Below are positions 8,006-16,441 of a stretch of 38,586 nt of DNA, piece after piece. The stretch is from Paenibacillus sp. 598K (GTDB taxonomy: Bacteria > Bacillota > Bacilli > Paenibacillales > Paenibacillaceae). The notes under the pieces are model-generated. The model was not told where the DNA came from. It saw only the letters and a list, made by a program, of their open reading frames with translations, and made no database searches. The DNA is taken from contig NZ_BFBX01000150.1 in NCBI RefSeq assembly GCF_003851045.1, forward strand, positions 6,026 to 44,611, given 5' to 3'. Both the position numbers and the translations under genes were made by a program. Position 1 is the stretch's first letter. Each line of letters opens with the position of its first letter.

Positions 8006-9289
8006 CTACTCCCCCTCCTTGTAGGCCAATTCATACAGCAGCTCCGCCAACACGAGCACGCCGAGCGCCAGCTCGCGCGGCGACGTATACTCCTCCGGCG
8101 AATGGGAGATGCCGCGTCGACTCGGTACGAACAGCAGCGCCGTCGGGCAGTGCCCGCCGAACATCTGCGCATCATGCCCGGCCCCGCTCGGCATACGCCG
8201 CGCAGCGATGCCGCGAGCGGTGCAGATCCGCTCCAGACGGCGGCTTAGCCAAGCGTCGAGCGGCACGGCCCGCTCCCGGAACCACTCCTCGAAGCCCGCC
8301 GTCAGCCCCCGCTGCGCCGCGAGCTGCGCGAAGGTCGTCCGCAGCCAGACGCAGAATGCATCGAGCTGCGCGTCGTCCGTATGTCTGGCGTCGACGGTGA
8401 ACTGCACCTTGCCCGGCACGACATTCGGCACATTGGGGTACACCTGGAGCTTGCCGACGGTGGCGACGAGCGGCGCGCCGCGACGGATCGCCTCCTGCCG
8501 CAGCAGATGGATCATCAAGGCTGCTCCCTCAAGCGCATCCTTGCGCAGATGCATCGGGGTCGTCCCAGCATGGTTGGCCTCGCCGATCAACTCGACGTAG
8601 AGCCGCCGCTGACCGGCGATCGAATCGACGATACCGACAGCCAGCCCCTCCGCTTCGAGTACGCCGCCCTGCTCGATATGCGTCTCGACGAAGGCGCCGA
8701 TATCGCGACGCAGCGCAGGTCTGGCGCTACCAGCGCCGAAGCCGCAGGCTGCCATCGCAGCGCCGAAGCCCGTCCCCTCGCTGTCGATGAGCGGCGCAAT
8801 CTGCGCATGGGAGCGCCGGCCGACGATGCTGCCGGAGCCCCAATACGCCAGCGGGAAGCGACTCCCTTCTTCCTCGCATAGAGAGACCACCTCCAGCGAG
8901 CGCAATGGCTGTCCATACCGCCGCTCCAGGTAGCGCAGCGCCACCAGCCCGGCGACGATGCCGTAAGCGCCGTCATACTTGCCGCCCTGGACGACCGTGT
9001 CGATATGCGAGCCGGTGACGATCGACGGCGCGTCAACCTGCTTGCCCTGCAGCTTGCCGTACAGATTGCCGACTTCGTCATAGGCCGTCTCCAGTCCCTG
9101 GCTCGTCATCTTGGCCGCCAGCCCTTGCTGCGCGGCCAGCCACGACTTCGAGTAGAGCAGCCTCGTCACGCCGATGCCGTCGCCCTCGCTGTAGCCGGCC
9201 AGCCAGTCCAGCTTATCCGTCACCTCCGCTTCCAGCCAGTTCAGCAGCCCTTCTTGCTCTTGCGGTTGAGATAATAGCTCCTGCTCCAT
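8006..9289 (-). CDS. pucF: Allantoate amidohydrolase (M20 family, PucF/AllC-like)
   Basis: The 427-residue M20/M28-type amidohydrolase has the metal-site motifs TGSHIDTVVQGGKYDGAYG, CEEEGSRFP, ETHIEQG and the C-terminal GAGHDAQMF, and the substrate-pocket segment NHAGTTPM. These are the hallmarks of the Zn/Mn-dependent allantoate amidohydrolase and N-carbamoylase group. In this operon it should convert allantoate into ureidoglycine, CO2 and ammonia. The start ATG at 9289 follows GAGGAGGGG. It lies 23 bases after the allantoinase stop and directly precedes the aminotransferase, so the order allantoinase, allantoate hydrolase, aminotransferase follows the pathway. Confidence 0.93.
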   Translation of the reverse strand: MEQELLSQPQEQEGLLNWLEAEVTDKLDWLAGYSEGDGIGVTRLLYSKSWLAAQQGLAAKMTSQGLETAYDEVGNLYGKLQGKQVDAPSIVTGSHIDTVVQGGKYDGAYGIVAGLVALRYLERRYGQPLRSLEVVSLCEEEGSRFPLAYWGSGSIVGRRSHAQIAPLIDSEGTGFGAAMAACGFGAGSARPALRRDIGAFVETHIEQGGVLEAEGLAVGIVDSIAGQRRLYVELIGEANHAGTTPMHLRKDALEGAALMIHLLRQEAIRRGAPLVATVGKLQVYPNVPNVVPGKVQFTVDARHTDDAQLDAFCVWLRTTFAQLAAQRGLTAGFEEWFRERAVPLDAWLSRRLERICTARGIAARRMPSGAGHDAQMFGGHCPTALLFVPSRRGISHSPEEYTSPRELALGVLVLAELLYELAYKEGE

Positions 9290-9312
9290 GGCCGCCCCTC
9301 CTCGTATTGCTG

Positions 9313-10686
9313 TTATCGATGTCCCAGTCGCGCTCCGCCCCCTCGTGCTGTCAGTCCGGACGCCGTGTCATAGACGAGACGACCGCGACTGTAGACAGAG
9401 ACGATCCGGCAGTGCATCGTCCGTCCGAGATATGGACTGATCCGGTGCCGCTGCAGCAGATGCTCCGGCTCCAGCCGATAGGTGCTACCGAGATCTAGCA
9501 GCGCCAGATCGGCGTCTGCGCCGACGCGAATCTCGCCTTTGCGCGGATGCAGTCCGAAGCGCTCGGCTGGCGCGAGCGACAGCAGCCGACTGAGCAGCGG
9601 CAGCGGCAGACCGCGCCGCACATGACCTTCGCCGACTAGCAGCTCGAGCGAGCTCTGCGCCCCTGCGATGCCGCCCCACACGTCGAAGAAATCCGTCCGT
9701 TCCTTCAGCTCCGACGGACATGGCGAGTGATCCGAAGCTATCAGGTCGATCGCCCCCTCTGCCAGCAGCGTCCACAGCGCTTCCTGCTCCGTCGCGTCGC
9801 GCAGCGGCGGCGCACACTTCGCCACAGCGCCACAACGCTCCATATCATCCGCCGTCAGCGTCAGATAGTGCGGGCAGGTCTCCCCCGTCACATCCAGCCC
9901 CCGGCTCCGCGCCTCGCGGATGAGCCGGATCGCCGCAGCGCTGCTGATATGGACGAAGTGAACGGCGCAGCCCGTCTGCTCCGCATAGAATAGCGCACGG
10001 CTCACCGCCTCCAGCTCAGCCAACACCGGACGCGTCGCCGCATAGTCCGGCGCCGATGTCCGGCCTGCCTCGCGGGCTTGCCGCGCCAGCGCCGAGACGA
10101 GCGGCTCGCTCTCTGCATGGAGCGCCAGCACCCGGCCCAGTCTGGCGATGATGCGCATCCCTTCCAGCAGCGTATGATCGTCGACCTCGCGGAATGCCTC
10201 CTCCGACGGATCGCCGGGCGAGGACAGGAACGCCTTGAATCCAGTCACGCCCGCGGCAGCCAGCCCTTCCAGCTCGCCTAGCTTGCCCGGTACCAGTCCG
10301 CCCCAGAGCGCATAATCGATATGGACGCGCCCCTCAGCCGCCTCCAGCTTGCGCTGCAACGCCGACACGCTCACGGTCGGCGGGATGCCGTTGAGCGGCA
10401 TATCGATCAGCGTCGTGCAGCCGCCAGCGGCAAGCGCTGCACTGCCGGTGTCGAAGCCCTCCCAGTCGCCGAGCCCCGGCTCGTTCAGATGGACATGGCT
10501 GTCGACCATCCCTGCCATGACGGTCAGACCCTCGGCATCGACGGTCTGAGCGGCTGCGCCCTCCAGCGCTTCTCCGAGCTGGACGATTCGACCGTCCCGG
10601 ACGGCGATGTCGAGCCTTCTTACTTCATCCTTCAGGACGACCGCGCCGCCCTTGATGATCAGATCGAGTGTCGTCTTGCGGTCCAT
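9313..10686 (-). CDS. pucH: Allantoinase (PucH/AllB-like)
   Basis: The cyclic amidohydrolase of about 457 residues has the metal motif DSHVHLNEPG, the carboxylated lysine in GFKAFLSSPG, HAES, FVHISSA, and the catalytic ASDHSPC. It matches allantoinases better than dihydropyrimidinases (the DWEGFDTGSAALAAGGCTT segment is typical). It hydrolyses allantoin to allantoate and starts the degradation. Two adjacent ATGs (10689 and 10686) follow AAGGAGG; the second is spaced 7 bases from it and is preferred. It follows the transporter genes after a 303-base gap that holds a heptamer repeat. Confidence 0.94.
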   Translation of the reverse strand: MDRKTTLDLIIKGGAVVLKDEVRRLDIAVRDGRIVQLGEALEGAAAQTVDAEGLTVMAGMVDSHVHLNEPGLGDWEGFDTGSAALAAGGCTTLIDMPLNGIPPTVSVSALQRKLEAAEGRVHIDYALWGGLVPGKLGELEGLAAAGVTGFKAFLSSPGDPSEEAFREVDDHTLLEGMRIIARLGRVLALHAESEPLVSALARQAREAGRTSAPDYAATRPVLAELEAVSRALFYAEQTGCAVHFVHISSAAAIRLIREARSRGLDVTGETCPHYLTLTADDMERCGAVAKCAPPLRDATEQEALWTLLAEGAIDLIASDHSPCPSELKERTDFFDVWGGIAGAQSSLELLVGEGHVRRGLPLPLLSRLLSLAPAERFGLHPRKGEIRVGADADLALLDLGSTYRLEPEHLLQRHRISPYLGRTMHCRIVSVYSRGRLVYDTASGLTARGGGARLGHR

Positions 10687-10989
10687 CATTACGCCTCCTT
10701 GCAGTCTCCCGTCATACATGTGCAGGCCTATCCTGCATACGATCAGCGCGGGGAAGGGGAGCACGCTTCGCAGTTAGCGACTCATAGTCGGGGCTCGTAG
10801 CCATAGCTCTTGTCTCCCGACTCGTGGCCCGTAACTCTTGGCTCGTGACTCACGACTCCCTCTTCCTCTACACGCCTTATCGTTCGCTCATTCCACTATG
10901 TCTCCCAGCACCCTCTCCTAATACTCCGACTCGGCCGACACGCGCCTCATCGTTCGTTTACCCACAGGGGAGACTTGCTGTAGAGCCTT
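10687..10989. other. Intergenic stretch between transporter and allantoin enzyme genes
   Basis: No gene is visible. It contains a degenerate 7-base tandem array (10777-10858) and two near-identical 20-base segments beginning ACACGCCT and ACACGCGC near 10873 and 10940 (shared core ATCGTTCG). I find neither a convincing terminator nor a promoter, so cotranscription of transporter and enzymes stays open. Confidence 0.5.
10777..10858. repeat. Degenerate heptanucleotide tandem array
   Basis: Twelve consecutive units of 7 bases (two of 6) fill these 82 bases. Plus-strand units include GCGACTC, GGGGCTC, ATAGCTC, TTGTCTC, CCGACTC, GTAACTC, TTGGCTC, GTGACTC and ACGACTC. The shared 3' end CTC and the variable 5' part suggest an old slippage-derived array. 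Confidence 0.75.
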
Positions 10990-12138
10990 TTACTTCAGCG
11001 GCTCGACGATCAGCGACGGGTCAACTGCTTCCAGCAGCGACAGGTCGTGGTACGAGGCCGGATCGGGGATCGAGGTAATATTGCCTACAGATTGAAGATA
11101 TTCGCCGACAGCCGGTCCGTTGCTTCCATTTACATACGAAGCGTCAACTTCCATCGAATAGACGTTGCGGCCCATAATTTCCGTCAGCTCTTCCACGCTC
11201 AATCGCAGCTCCGGCGCCAGGATTTCGATCGCCTCTGCGCGATTATCGTTGATGTAGTCCGTCGCCTTTTGCAGCGCCCGCAGCACCGCCTTGAGGGTAT
11301 TGGGATTAGCCTTCAGGAAGTCGTCGGTCACCTGGATCGTCGTATGCACGCTCATCCATTCGACATCGCCTGGATTATCCGGCAGCTCGCTCTTGGTACC
11401 GCTGAACAGGAACTTACCGCCGCCCTGGATCGCTTTGGTGATGAACGGCTCCCAGCTGGCCATCGCATCGATGTCGCCGCGCTCCAGCGCAACCACGGCA
11501 TCGCTTGGCGCCAGGTTGACGTACTTGATCTTGCTCGCATCGACGCCGAGCTCGGCGGCCATATTGTTGATCGCGATCATGACATCGGCGCCGCTCGGGA
11601 TGCCGATCGTCTTGCCTTCGAGATCCTTGGCGCTCGTCAACTCCAGGTCGGCCGAGCCGACGACAGCCTGCGTGCCAGCGATCTGGGCGAGCGGGGCGAT
11701 GATCTTGACCGGGACGTCCGTCGACTTCAGGATGATGTCCATAAAGTTGGTCTGGATGCTCACCTTGGCGCTGCCTCCAGCGACCATCGGCCCAATGTCC
11801 GGTCCGCTCTCGATCAGCTGACTCGTCACGTCCAGCCCTTCATCGGCGAAATAGCCAAGCTTGTCGGCGATAATCTGCTGCGAGGAGATCTGCGCATCCC
11901 GCACCCCAACCAGCGTCAAGCTCTTCGTCTCGAGCGCTTCGTCCGTCGTCTCTCCCTCGCCCTCGGCAGGCGTCTCCGTCGTCGTAGCTGGCGTGTTGTT
12001 CGCCGTATTGTTGGACGCATTGCTTGGCGTGTTGCCCGTTGTATTGCTCGGTGCGTTGCCTCCGCAGGCTGCGAGCAGCAGCAGCAATGCCATAGCGGCA
12101 GCCAGCATAGGTCCCCATTGCAGTGTTTTCTTGATCAT
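10990..12138 (-). CDS. NitT/TauT-type ABC transporter substrate-binding lipoprotein
   Basis: The 382-residue protein begins with a lipoprotein signal peptide ending LLLLLAACGG (lipidated Cys25), then an Asn/Thr/Pro-rich and Glu-rich linker of about 45 residues, then a periplasmic-binding fold of the SsuA/TauA/NMT1 type: LVGVRDAQISSQQIIADKLG, the nucleotide-binding-like DLEGKTIGIPSGAD, ALERGDIDAMASWEPF, and the helical C-terminus. It captures the ligand outside the membrane for the permease and ATPase encoded upstream. The ATG follows AAAGGGAGG. Its place between these genes and allantoinase suggests allantoin or a related ureide as ligand (inference; the family also binds sulfonates, nitrate and pyrimidines). 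Confidence 0.9.
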   Translation of the reverse strand: MIKKTLQWGPMLAAAMALLLLLAACGGNAPSNTTGNTPSNASNNTANNTPATTTETPAEGEGETTDEALETKSLTLVGVRDAQISSQQIIADKLGYFADEGLDVTSQLIESGPDIGPMVAGGSAKVSIQTNFMDIILKSTDVPVKIIAPLAQIAGTQAVVGSADLELTSAKDLEGKTIGIPSGADVMIAINNMAAELGVDASKIKYVNLAPSDAVVALERGDIDAMASWEPFITKAIQGGGKFLFSGTKSELPDNPGDVEWMSVHTTIQVTDDFLKANPNTLKAVLRALQKATDYINDNRAEAIEILAPELRLSVEELTEIMGRNVYSMEVDASYVNGSNGPAVGEYLQSVGNITSIPDPASYHDLSLLEAVDPSLIVEPLK

Positions 12139-12233
12139 CGATATTGCCTCCCTTTAATAGATATCATATAGCAAGCGACTGGCTGCCTGGCTCGACTGTC
12201 CGCTATAAGCAGTCAGTGCAGCCTGGCGGCTGA

Positions 12234-12251
12234 GGCGGGACGATGCCCGCC
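12234..12251. other. Intercistronic hairpin between permease and binding-protein genes
   Basis: GGCGGG and CCCGCC form a 6-bp GC stem around a 6-base loop, in the 151-base gap before the binding-protein gene, with no T-run. Such hairpins often protect the mRNA of the highly expressed binding-protein gene; that role is inferred. Confidence 0.35.
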
Positions 12252-12289
12252 ATCTCTATCTAGCGCGCAGCACCATGCCTGCATCAGCA

Positions 12290-13210
12290 TTATTCCAGCG
12301 CATCCCGCAGACCGCCCTTGCGCCAGGCGAGCACTCTGCGCTCGATGAGCTTGAGCAGATACGAGAACAGACTGTACTCCAGCCCGATCAGGATGATCGC
12401 GACGAACATGTTCGTAATTTTGAAATAATTGCGCGCATCGACGATCATGTACCCGAGTCCCGAGCTTGCCCCCATCATCTCCGAGACGATCAGCGCCGAG
12501 AACGACAGCCCCAGACTGACCTGGGCGCCGACGAGGAAGTTCGGGATCGCCGCGGGCAGCATGACGCGCGTAAAGATCTGCCGCTCCGATGCGCCCAGAC
12601 TGAGCGCCGAACGGATGAGCGTGGAGGGCACCGACTTGAAGCCGTCCAGCGTGTAGACCAGCACCGGGATGAATGTCGTCCAGGCGATCAGCAGAATCTT
12701 CGGAAACTCGCCGATCCCAAACCAGATGATAAACAGCGGCAGCAGCGCCAACGCCGGGATCGGGCCGATCAGATTGAGCACCGGCGAGAACCAGCGCTCT
12801 ACCGCGCGGAACTTGCTCATGAATACGCCGAGCGCAACGGCCAGCAGACTGCCGAACACAAAGCCGACGGCGATCCGAATCGTACTCGAGATGATGCTCT
12901 CGGCGATGATGCCGGTCTGCGCCAGCGCCCAGCCTTCCCGGACGAGTACGCTCGGCGCGGGCAGGAAGCGCGGATTGAACAGCGTCAACGTCTCGTTGAG
13001 ACGGGAGAAGCCCTCCCAGACGAGGAAGAAGACGATCGCTGGCAGCACATTGTATCGTTGGAAGAAGGACAGCCTCGGCACCGTACGTACGCCCCGCCGC
13101 CTGCCCGGCTTGACGCCGACCACCTTGGCCACGCTCGCCTCTCCACCGCCTTCAGGCGTCGCGGTCGCCGCATGCAGCTCCTTGACTGTCGTCAGCTTGG
13201 CTCCGCTCAT
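12290..13210 (-). CDS. NitT/TauT-type ABC transporter permease
   Basis: The 306-residue membrane protein has a long polar N-terminus (about 50 residues, rich in Arg and Lys before the first helix) and six hydrophobic segments. The BPD_transp_1 EAA loop reads RSALSLGASERQIFTRVMLPAAIP. It is closest in style to SsuC/TauC/ThiX permeases. The start overlaps the ATPase stop in an ATGA. The gene order ATPase, permease, binding protein is conserved in this family. Confidence 0.93.
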   Translation of the reverse strand: MSGAKLTTVKELHAATATPEGGGEASVAKVVGVKPGRRRGVRTVPRLSFFQRYNVLPAIVFFLVWEGFSRLNETLTLFNPRFLPAPSVLVREGWALAQTGIIAESIISSTIRIAVGFVFGSLLAVALGVFMSKFRAVERWFSPVLNLIGPIPALALLPLFIIWFGIGEFPKILLIAWTTFIPVLVYTLDGFKSVPSTLIRSALSLGASERQIFTRVMLPAAIPNFLVGAQVSLGLSFSALIVSEMMGASSGLGYMIVDARNYFKITNMFVAIILIGLEYSLFSYLLKLIERRVLAWRKGGLRDALE

Positions 13211-13968
13211 GACGATCCCACCTTTTGCAGCGCGGCCTGCGGCTCTTCATCCATCAGGATGCGCTCGATCCGGCTCATCATCTTGCCGAAGCCCGGCGAG
13301 TGAAAGGAGCGCGGATGCGGCAGCCCTACCTCGAAAATATCGCTCACCTCGCCATGCTTCATCACGACGACCCGATCAGCCAGGCTGACAGCCTCGCTAA
13401 TGCTGTGCGTGACGAACAGGATCGTCGGCTTCAGCTTGGCGCAGATGTTCTGCAGCTCGATCCGCATCGTCTCGCGCGTCAGCACGTCAAGCGCGCCGAA
13501 CGGCTCATCCATCAGCAGGATCTCCGGCTGTCCGGCCAATGCCCGGGCGATCCCGACCCGCTGCTTCATGCCGCCGGACAACTCGGCCGGATAACTGTCA
13601 GCGCAAGCCTCCAGTCCGACCAGCTCCAGGAACTCCCGGGCGGTCTGCCGCGCCTGCGCCTTGCCTGCCTTTTGCACCTCGGGTCCGAAGGCGATATTGT
13701 CCAGCACAGTCATCCAGGGGAAGAGCGCATGATCCTGGAACACCATCCCCCTCGACTTCGATGGACCCTTGACTGGCTCGCCGTCCACGCTGATCGTTCC
13801 TGTGTCGGGGTGCAGATAGCCGGCGATCATATTCAGGAGCGTGGATTTGCCGCAGCCGCTGTGTCCCAGGATACAGATGAATTCATGCTCGTGTACGACG
13901 AGATTAACGTCCCTCAAGATCGATCGCTCACCGAAGCCTTTGCCTACATCCTTTACTTCCAGCTTCAT
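13207..13968 (-). CDS. NitT/TauT-type ABC transporter ATP-binding protein
   Basis: The 253-residue ATPase has Walker A GHSGCGKST, Q-loop VFQDHALFPW, signature LSGGMKQRVGIARAL, Walker B ILLMDEPFGALD and the switch His in VTHSISEA. FQDHALFPWMTV and the short C-terminus are typical of SsuB/TauB/NrtD. I chose the ATG at 13968 (MKLEVKDVGKG), which has GGAG 8 bases ahead; a frame with 12 extra codons lacks a site. It is the first gene of the allantoin operon, divergent from the PucR-type regulator. Confidence 0.94.
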   Translation of the reverse strand: MKLEVKDVGKGFGERSILRDVNLVVHEHEFICILGHSGCGKSTLLNMIAGYLHPDTGTISVDGEPVKGPSKSRGMVFQDHALFPWMTVLDNIAFGPEVQKAGKAQARQTAREFLELVGLEACADSYPAELSGGMKQRVGIARALAGQPEILLMDEPFGALDVLTRETMRIELQNICAKLKPTILFVTHSISEAVSLADRVVVMKHGEVSDIFEVGLPHPRSFHSPGFGKMMSRIERILMDEEPQAALQKVGSS

Positions 13969-14000
13969 GCCATCAACTCCGTTCCTTAATATAGATCGTT

Positions 14001-14029
14001 CCAATAGTCAGCTTGGTGCTGAAAACCAA
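14001..14029 (-). promoter_or_regulatory. Candidate PucR-family operator (TTGGT-N7-ACCAA dyad)
   Basis: The 279-base divergent region contains TTGGT (14013-14017) and ACCAA (14025-14029), a perfect inverted repeat with a 7-base spacer, and a further CCAA at 14001-14004, so TTGG/CCAA half-sites occur every 12-13 bases. On the minus strand the site reads TTTGGTT, close to the TTGGTTAA core reported for B. subtilis PucR. A TATATT -10 for the minus-strand operon lies just downstream (13989-13994) without a good -35, as expected for an activated promoter. Confidence 0.5.
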
Positions 14030-14065
14030 ACTTTTTGAATGCTAAACAAGATGTCATATAACCTT

Positions 14066-14077
14066 ACTCATTTGAGT
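14066..14077. promoter_or_regulatory. Short inverted repeat in the pucR-transporter divergent region
   Basis: ACTCA-TT-TGAGT is a perfect 5-bp inverted repeat, with another ACTCA at 14083. It lies between the two divergent promoters and could be a second regulator site (nitrogen control, for example). No family assignment is possible. Confidence 0.25.
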
Positions 14078-14171
14078 GATGTACTCATCATACCCCCTCC
14101 CATAACAATTGTCATTGTTTAAGTTAACTAAAATCCGACGGCCTTCTTTGCCTATTTTGTACAATAAACCT

Positions 14172-14200
14172 TTTACATCCACCTCGATCCGTGATATAAA
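14172..14200 (+). promoter_or_regulatory. Sigma-A promoter of the PucR-family gene
   Basis: TTTACA (14172-14177) is followed after exactly 17 bases by TATAAA (14195-14200). Transcription should start near 14207, giving a leader of about 40 bases before the ATG at 14248. Confidence 0.7.
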
Positions 14201-14247
14201 TATGTCATATATTATAACGCAACTTATGAATGGAAGGAGGTCTGTCG

Positions 14248-15957
14248 ATGCAGCTCCATCAGCTCCTCTCCTTGCCGCTCTATACGAATGCTCGGGTCGT
14301 CGCCGGCACCAGCGGCCTCCACGGTCGGCACGTGCTCTCTGTAAACATCATGGACGCGCCCGACATTATCCATTATCTGAAGCCGCACGAGCTGCTGCTG
14401 ACCACCGCCTATGCGATCAAGGATCATCCCGAGGCGCTGCTGACGCTGGTCGGACATATGGCCGAGGTCGGCTGTGCGGGCATCGCGCTCAAGACGAAGC
14501 GTTTTTTTGAGGAGGTGCCGGAGGCGGTCGTCCGGCTCGCCGACGAGCTGGCCTTCCCGATCATCGAGCTGTCGCTGGACTACTCGATCGGCGAGCTCGC
14601 CAACCAGTCGCTCAGCTACATCCTCGAGAAACGTACCGATGAACTACACTACGCGCTTACCACGCACAAACAGCTATCGCAGCTGATCCTCAAGGGCGAG
14701 AGCACGCCGGAGATCATCGATGCGCTTGCTACATTGATCGGCGCGACTGTGCTGCTGCTCGACACGGAGCTGAAGCTGGTGCATAACAGCCCGCTATCCG
14801 ACAGGGGAAAGGCAGGCGGTCCCACTCAGACCGATCATGCGGATACAACTGAAGACTGGCTGGCGGCGCTGCGCGCAACCTTCCCTGCGCCGCCGGACGG
14901 CTTCATCGAGCTTCCGCTGCACGCGGGAGCCCCATCGCAAGCGGACATTACCGCTCGCCTCCTCCCCATCTACACGTTCCAGCCCGAGGGTTATCTGGTC
15001 GCGCTCGCCGACTGGGACGGCCGGGATCAGGCGTTGACCCGACATGCGATGGAACAAGCGGCCAACGTCATCGGACTGGAGCTGGTGAAGAAGCAAGCGG
15101 TACAGGAGCGGTCGCGACGGTACAAAAACGAATTTTTCTCCGACTTTGTCGACGGTCTGATCACCTCTGAGCAGGAGCTGCTGCACCGCAGCCGCTATTA
15201 TAACCTGCTGCATCATCCCGTCTATATCTGCGTCGTTGCCAAGCTCGATCCCCGGCGGGGCAACGCAGGGATAAGCGATCCGCCGCTCGCCCTCAATCCG
15301 CTAATCTCCGACCGCGACCGTCACTACCAACTGCTCAAGCAGGAGTTCGCCGAGCTGAGACTGCCCTTCGTGCTGTTCACCAAAAACGACACCTTCTGCA
15401 GCCTGCTCGCGATCCCCGGTACATCCGGCGATGACGTCCCGCAGGAGCAGACACTCCTCCAGCAGCTCCGCAAGCTCGTCCAGCGCTTGATCGACGAACA
15501 CGATACGCCCGTCTCGATCGGCATCGGCAATCCCGTCTCCAAGCTCACCGACATCCCGCTCTGCTACAAGGAGGCGAGCAAGGCGCTCGCCCACGGCTAC
15601 GAGGCAGGCAAGCAGCAATTCGTGCAGCCGTATCGCGAAAAAGACTTGACTAATCTGCTGCGACTGCTGCCGCAGGAGGAGATGCGGGAGTACTACACGC
15701 AGACCTTCAAGGATCTGCTCCAGCTCGAGGATAAGGAGCGCATCGAGTTGATGAAGACGCTCCATACGTTCTACGAGACGCACTGTCAGCTCGCCGAGAC
15801 AGCCAAACGCCTCTACGTACACCGCAACACCGTCATCTACCGGCTGGACAAATGCCAGCGCCTGACTGGCCGCGAGCTTCGCGACGCCGCCGAAAGCCTG
15901 CGCTTCCGCACCGCGTTTGCAATGGAGCCGCTGCTCTCGACGGAGAGTGTAGGCTGA
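14248..15957 (+). CDS. pucR: PucR-family purine/ureide catabolism transcriptional regulator
   Basis: This 569-residue regulator has an N-terminal PucR domain (about residues 1-120; MQLHQLLSLPLYTNARVVAG, DAPDIIHYLKPHELLLTTAYA), a central sensory region with a CdaR GGDEF-like part (about 310-440), and a C-terminal PucR HTH_30 domain ending LAETAKRLYVHRNTVIYRLD. In B. subtilis PucR controls uric acid and allantoin degradation and responds to ureides (known). I chose the ATG at 14248 because AAGGAGGT sits 6 bases ahead; a start six codons upstream has no such site. It diverges from the allantoin transport and degradation operon, so it is very likely its regulator; activation is inferred from the weak -35 there. 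Confidence 0.88.
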   Translation: MQLHQLLSLPLYTNARVVAGTSGLHGRHVLSVNIMDAPDIIHYLKPHELLLTTAYAIKDHPEALLTLVGHMAEVGCAGIALKTKRFFEEVPEAVVRLADELAFPIIELSLDYSIGELANQSLSYILEKRTDELHYALTTHKQLSQLILKGESTPEIIDALATLIGATVLLLDTELKLVHNSPLSDRGKAGGPTQTDHADTTEDWLAALRATFPAPPDGFIELPLHAGAPSQADITARLLPIYTFQPEGYLVALADWDGRDQALTRHAMEQAANVIGLELVKKQAVQERSRRYKNEFFSDFVDGLITSEQELLHRSRYYNLLHHPVYICVVAKLDPRRGNAGISDPPLALNPLISDRDRHYQLLKQEFAELRLPFVLFTKNDTFCSLLAIPGTSGDDVPQEQTLLQQLRKLVQRLIDEHDTPVSIGIGNPVSKLTDIPLCYKEASKALAHGYEAGKQQFVQPYREKDLTNLLRLLPQEEMREYYTQTFKDLLQLEDKERIELMKTLHTFYETHCQLAETAKRLYVHRNTVIYRLDKCQRLTGRELRDAAESLRFRTAFAMEPLLSTESVG

Positions 15958-15994
15958 CGAAGGTGACGTTGATTAGCCCTTCCTCACGCCAAAC

Positions 15995-16017
15995 AGGGCC
16001 TCTGATAAGGAGGCCCT
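15995..16017 (+). terminator. Hairpin downstream of pucR
   Basis: AGGGCCTC and GAGGCCCT form a perfect 8-bp stem with a 7-base loop, 38 bases after the stop. No T-run follows, so it may be a weak terminator or need a factor. Confidence 0.4.
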
Positions 16018-16097
16018 CCAGAATAACTAGTAAATTGCTCCCTAATTAATGTTCTCTATCTCACGTTTTAATCCAAACAAAGGCCGGATAGTAATAC

Positions 16098-16223
16098 ATG
16101 CAAAAGTACGTTTATTTTCGGCGAAACGAGGTGGAAACAAGCATATAAATGCAAATGTGCACTTAAATGAGGCGGATTCCCCTGACGGTGTGCTTTTTCC
16201 CAAAAACAACTGCACTTTTGCAT
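16098..16223. repeat. Interspersed inverted-repeat element (ATGCAAAAGTGCA type)
   Basis: ATGCAAATGTGCA (16149-16161) and TGCACTTTTGCAT (16211-16223) are inverted repeats with one mismatch across 49 bases; a third copy, ATGCAAAAGTAC, starts at 16098. The element is AT-rich between GC-rich genes. I have the impression of similar units in other Paenibacillus intergenic regions, from memory only. Confidence 0.5.
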
Positions 16224-16441
16224 TAAAATCCCTATTGCACGGGCTTTGGAGCATAAATAGAGGTAGTATTGCAGTTAAGCAAAACCAGCGACCGCATGAG
16301 AATCGCTCCTACGCAGGCCATGCGCGAATCGGAATGGAGCAGGCCTCACCTCAATAAGCAAAGAAGACGCGAAATCACGAAACGCCCATAGGAACGGTAT
16401 TTCAGGATCACACCACTAGGGCGCATTGGGCCTATCAAACG

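Noticed and set aside
7081..8400. 439-codon open frame on the plus strand
   Set aside because: It spans parts of the aminotransferase and allantoate hydrolase genes in antisense and shows no domain-like sequence.
11047..12171. 374-codon open frame on the plus strand
   Set aside because: It is antisense to the substrate-binding lipoprotein gene, which has a signal peptide and family motifs. High GC content leaves the opposite frame open.
12275..13303. 342-codon open frame on the plus strand
   Set aside because: It is antisense to the ABC permease and the end of the ATPase gene, is extremely rich in Arg, Asp and Gln, and has no ribosome binding site; the minus-strand genes have clear family motifs.
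16042..16254. 70-codon minus-strand frame
   Set aside because: The peptide is a translation of the inverted-repeat element, and no ribosome binding site precedes it.
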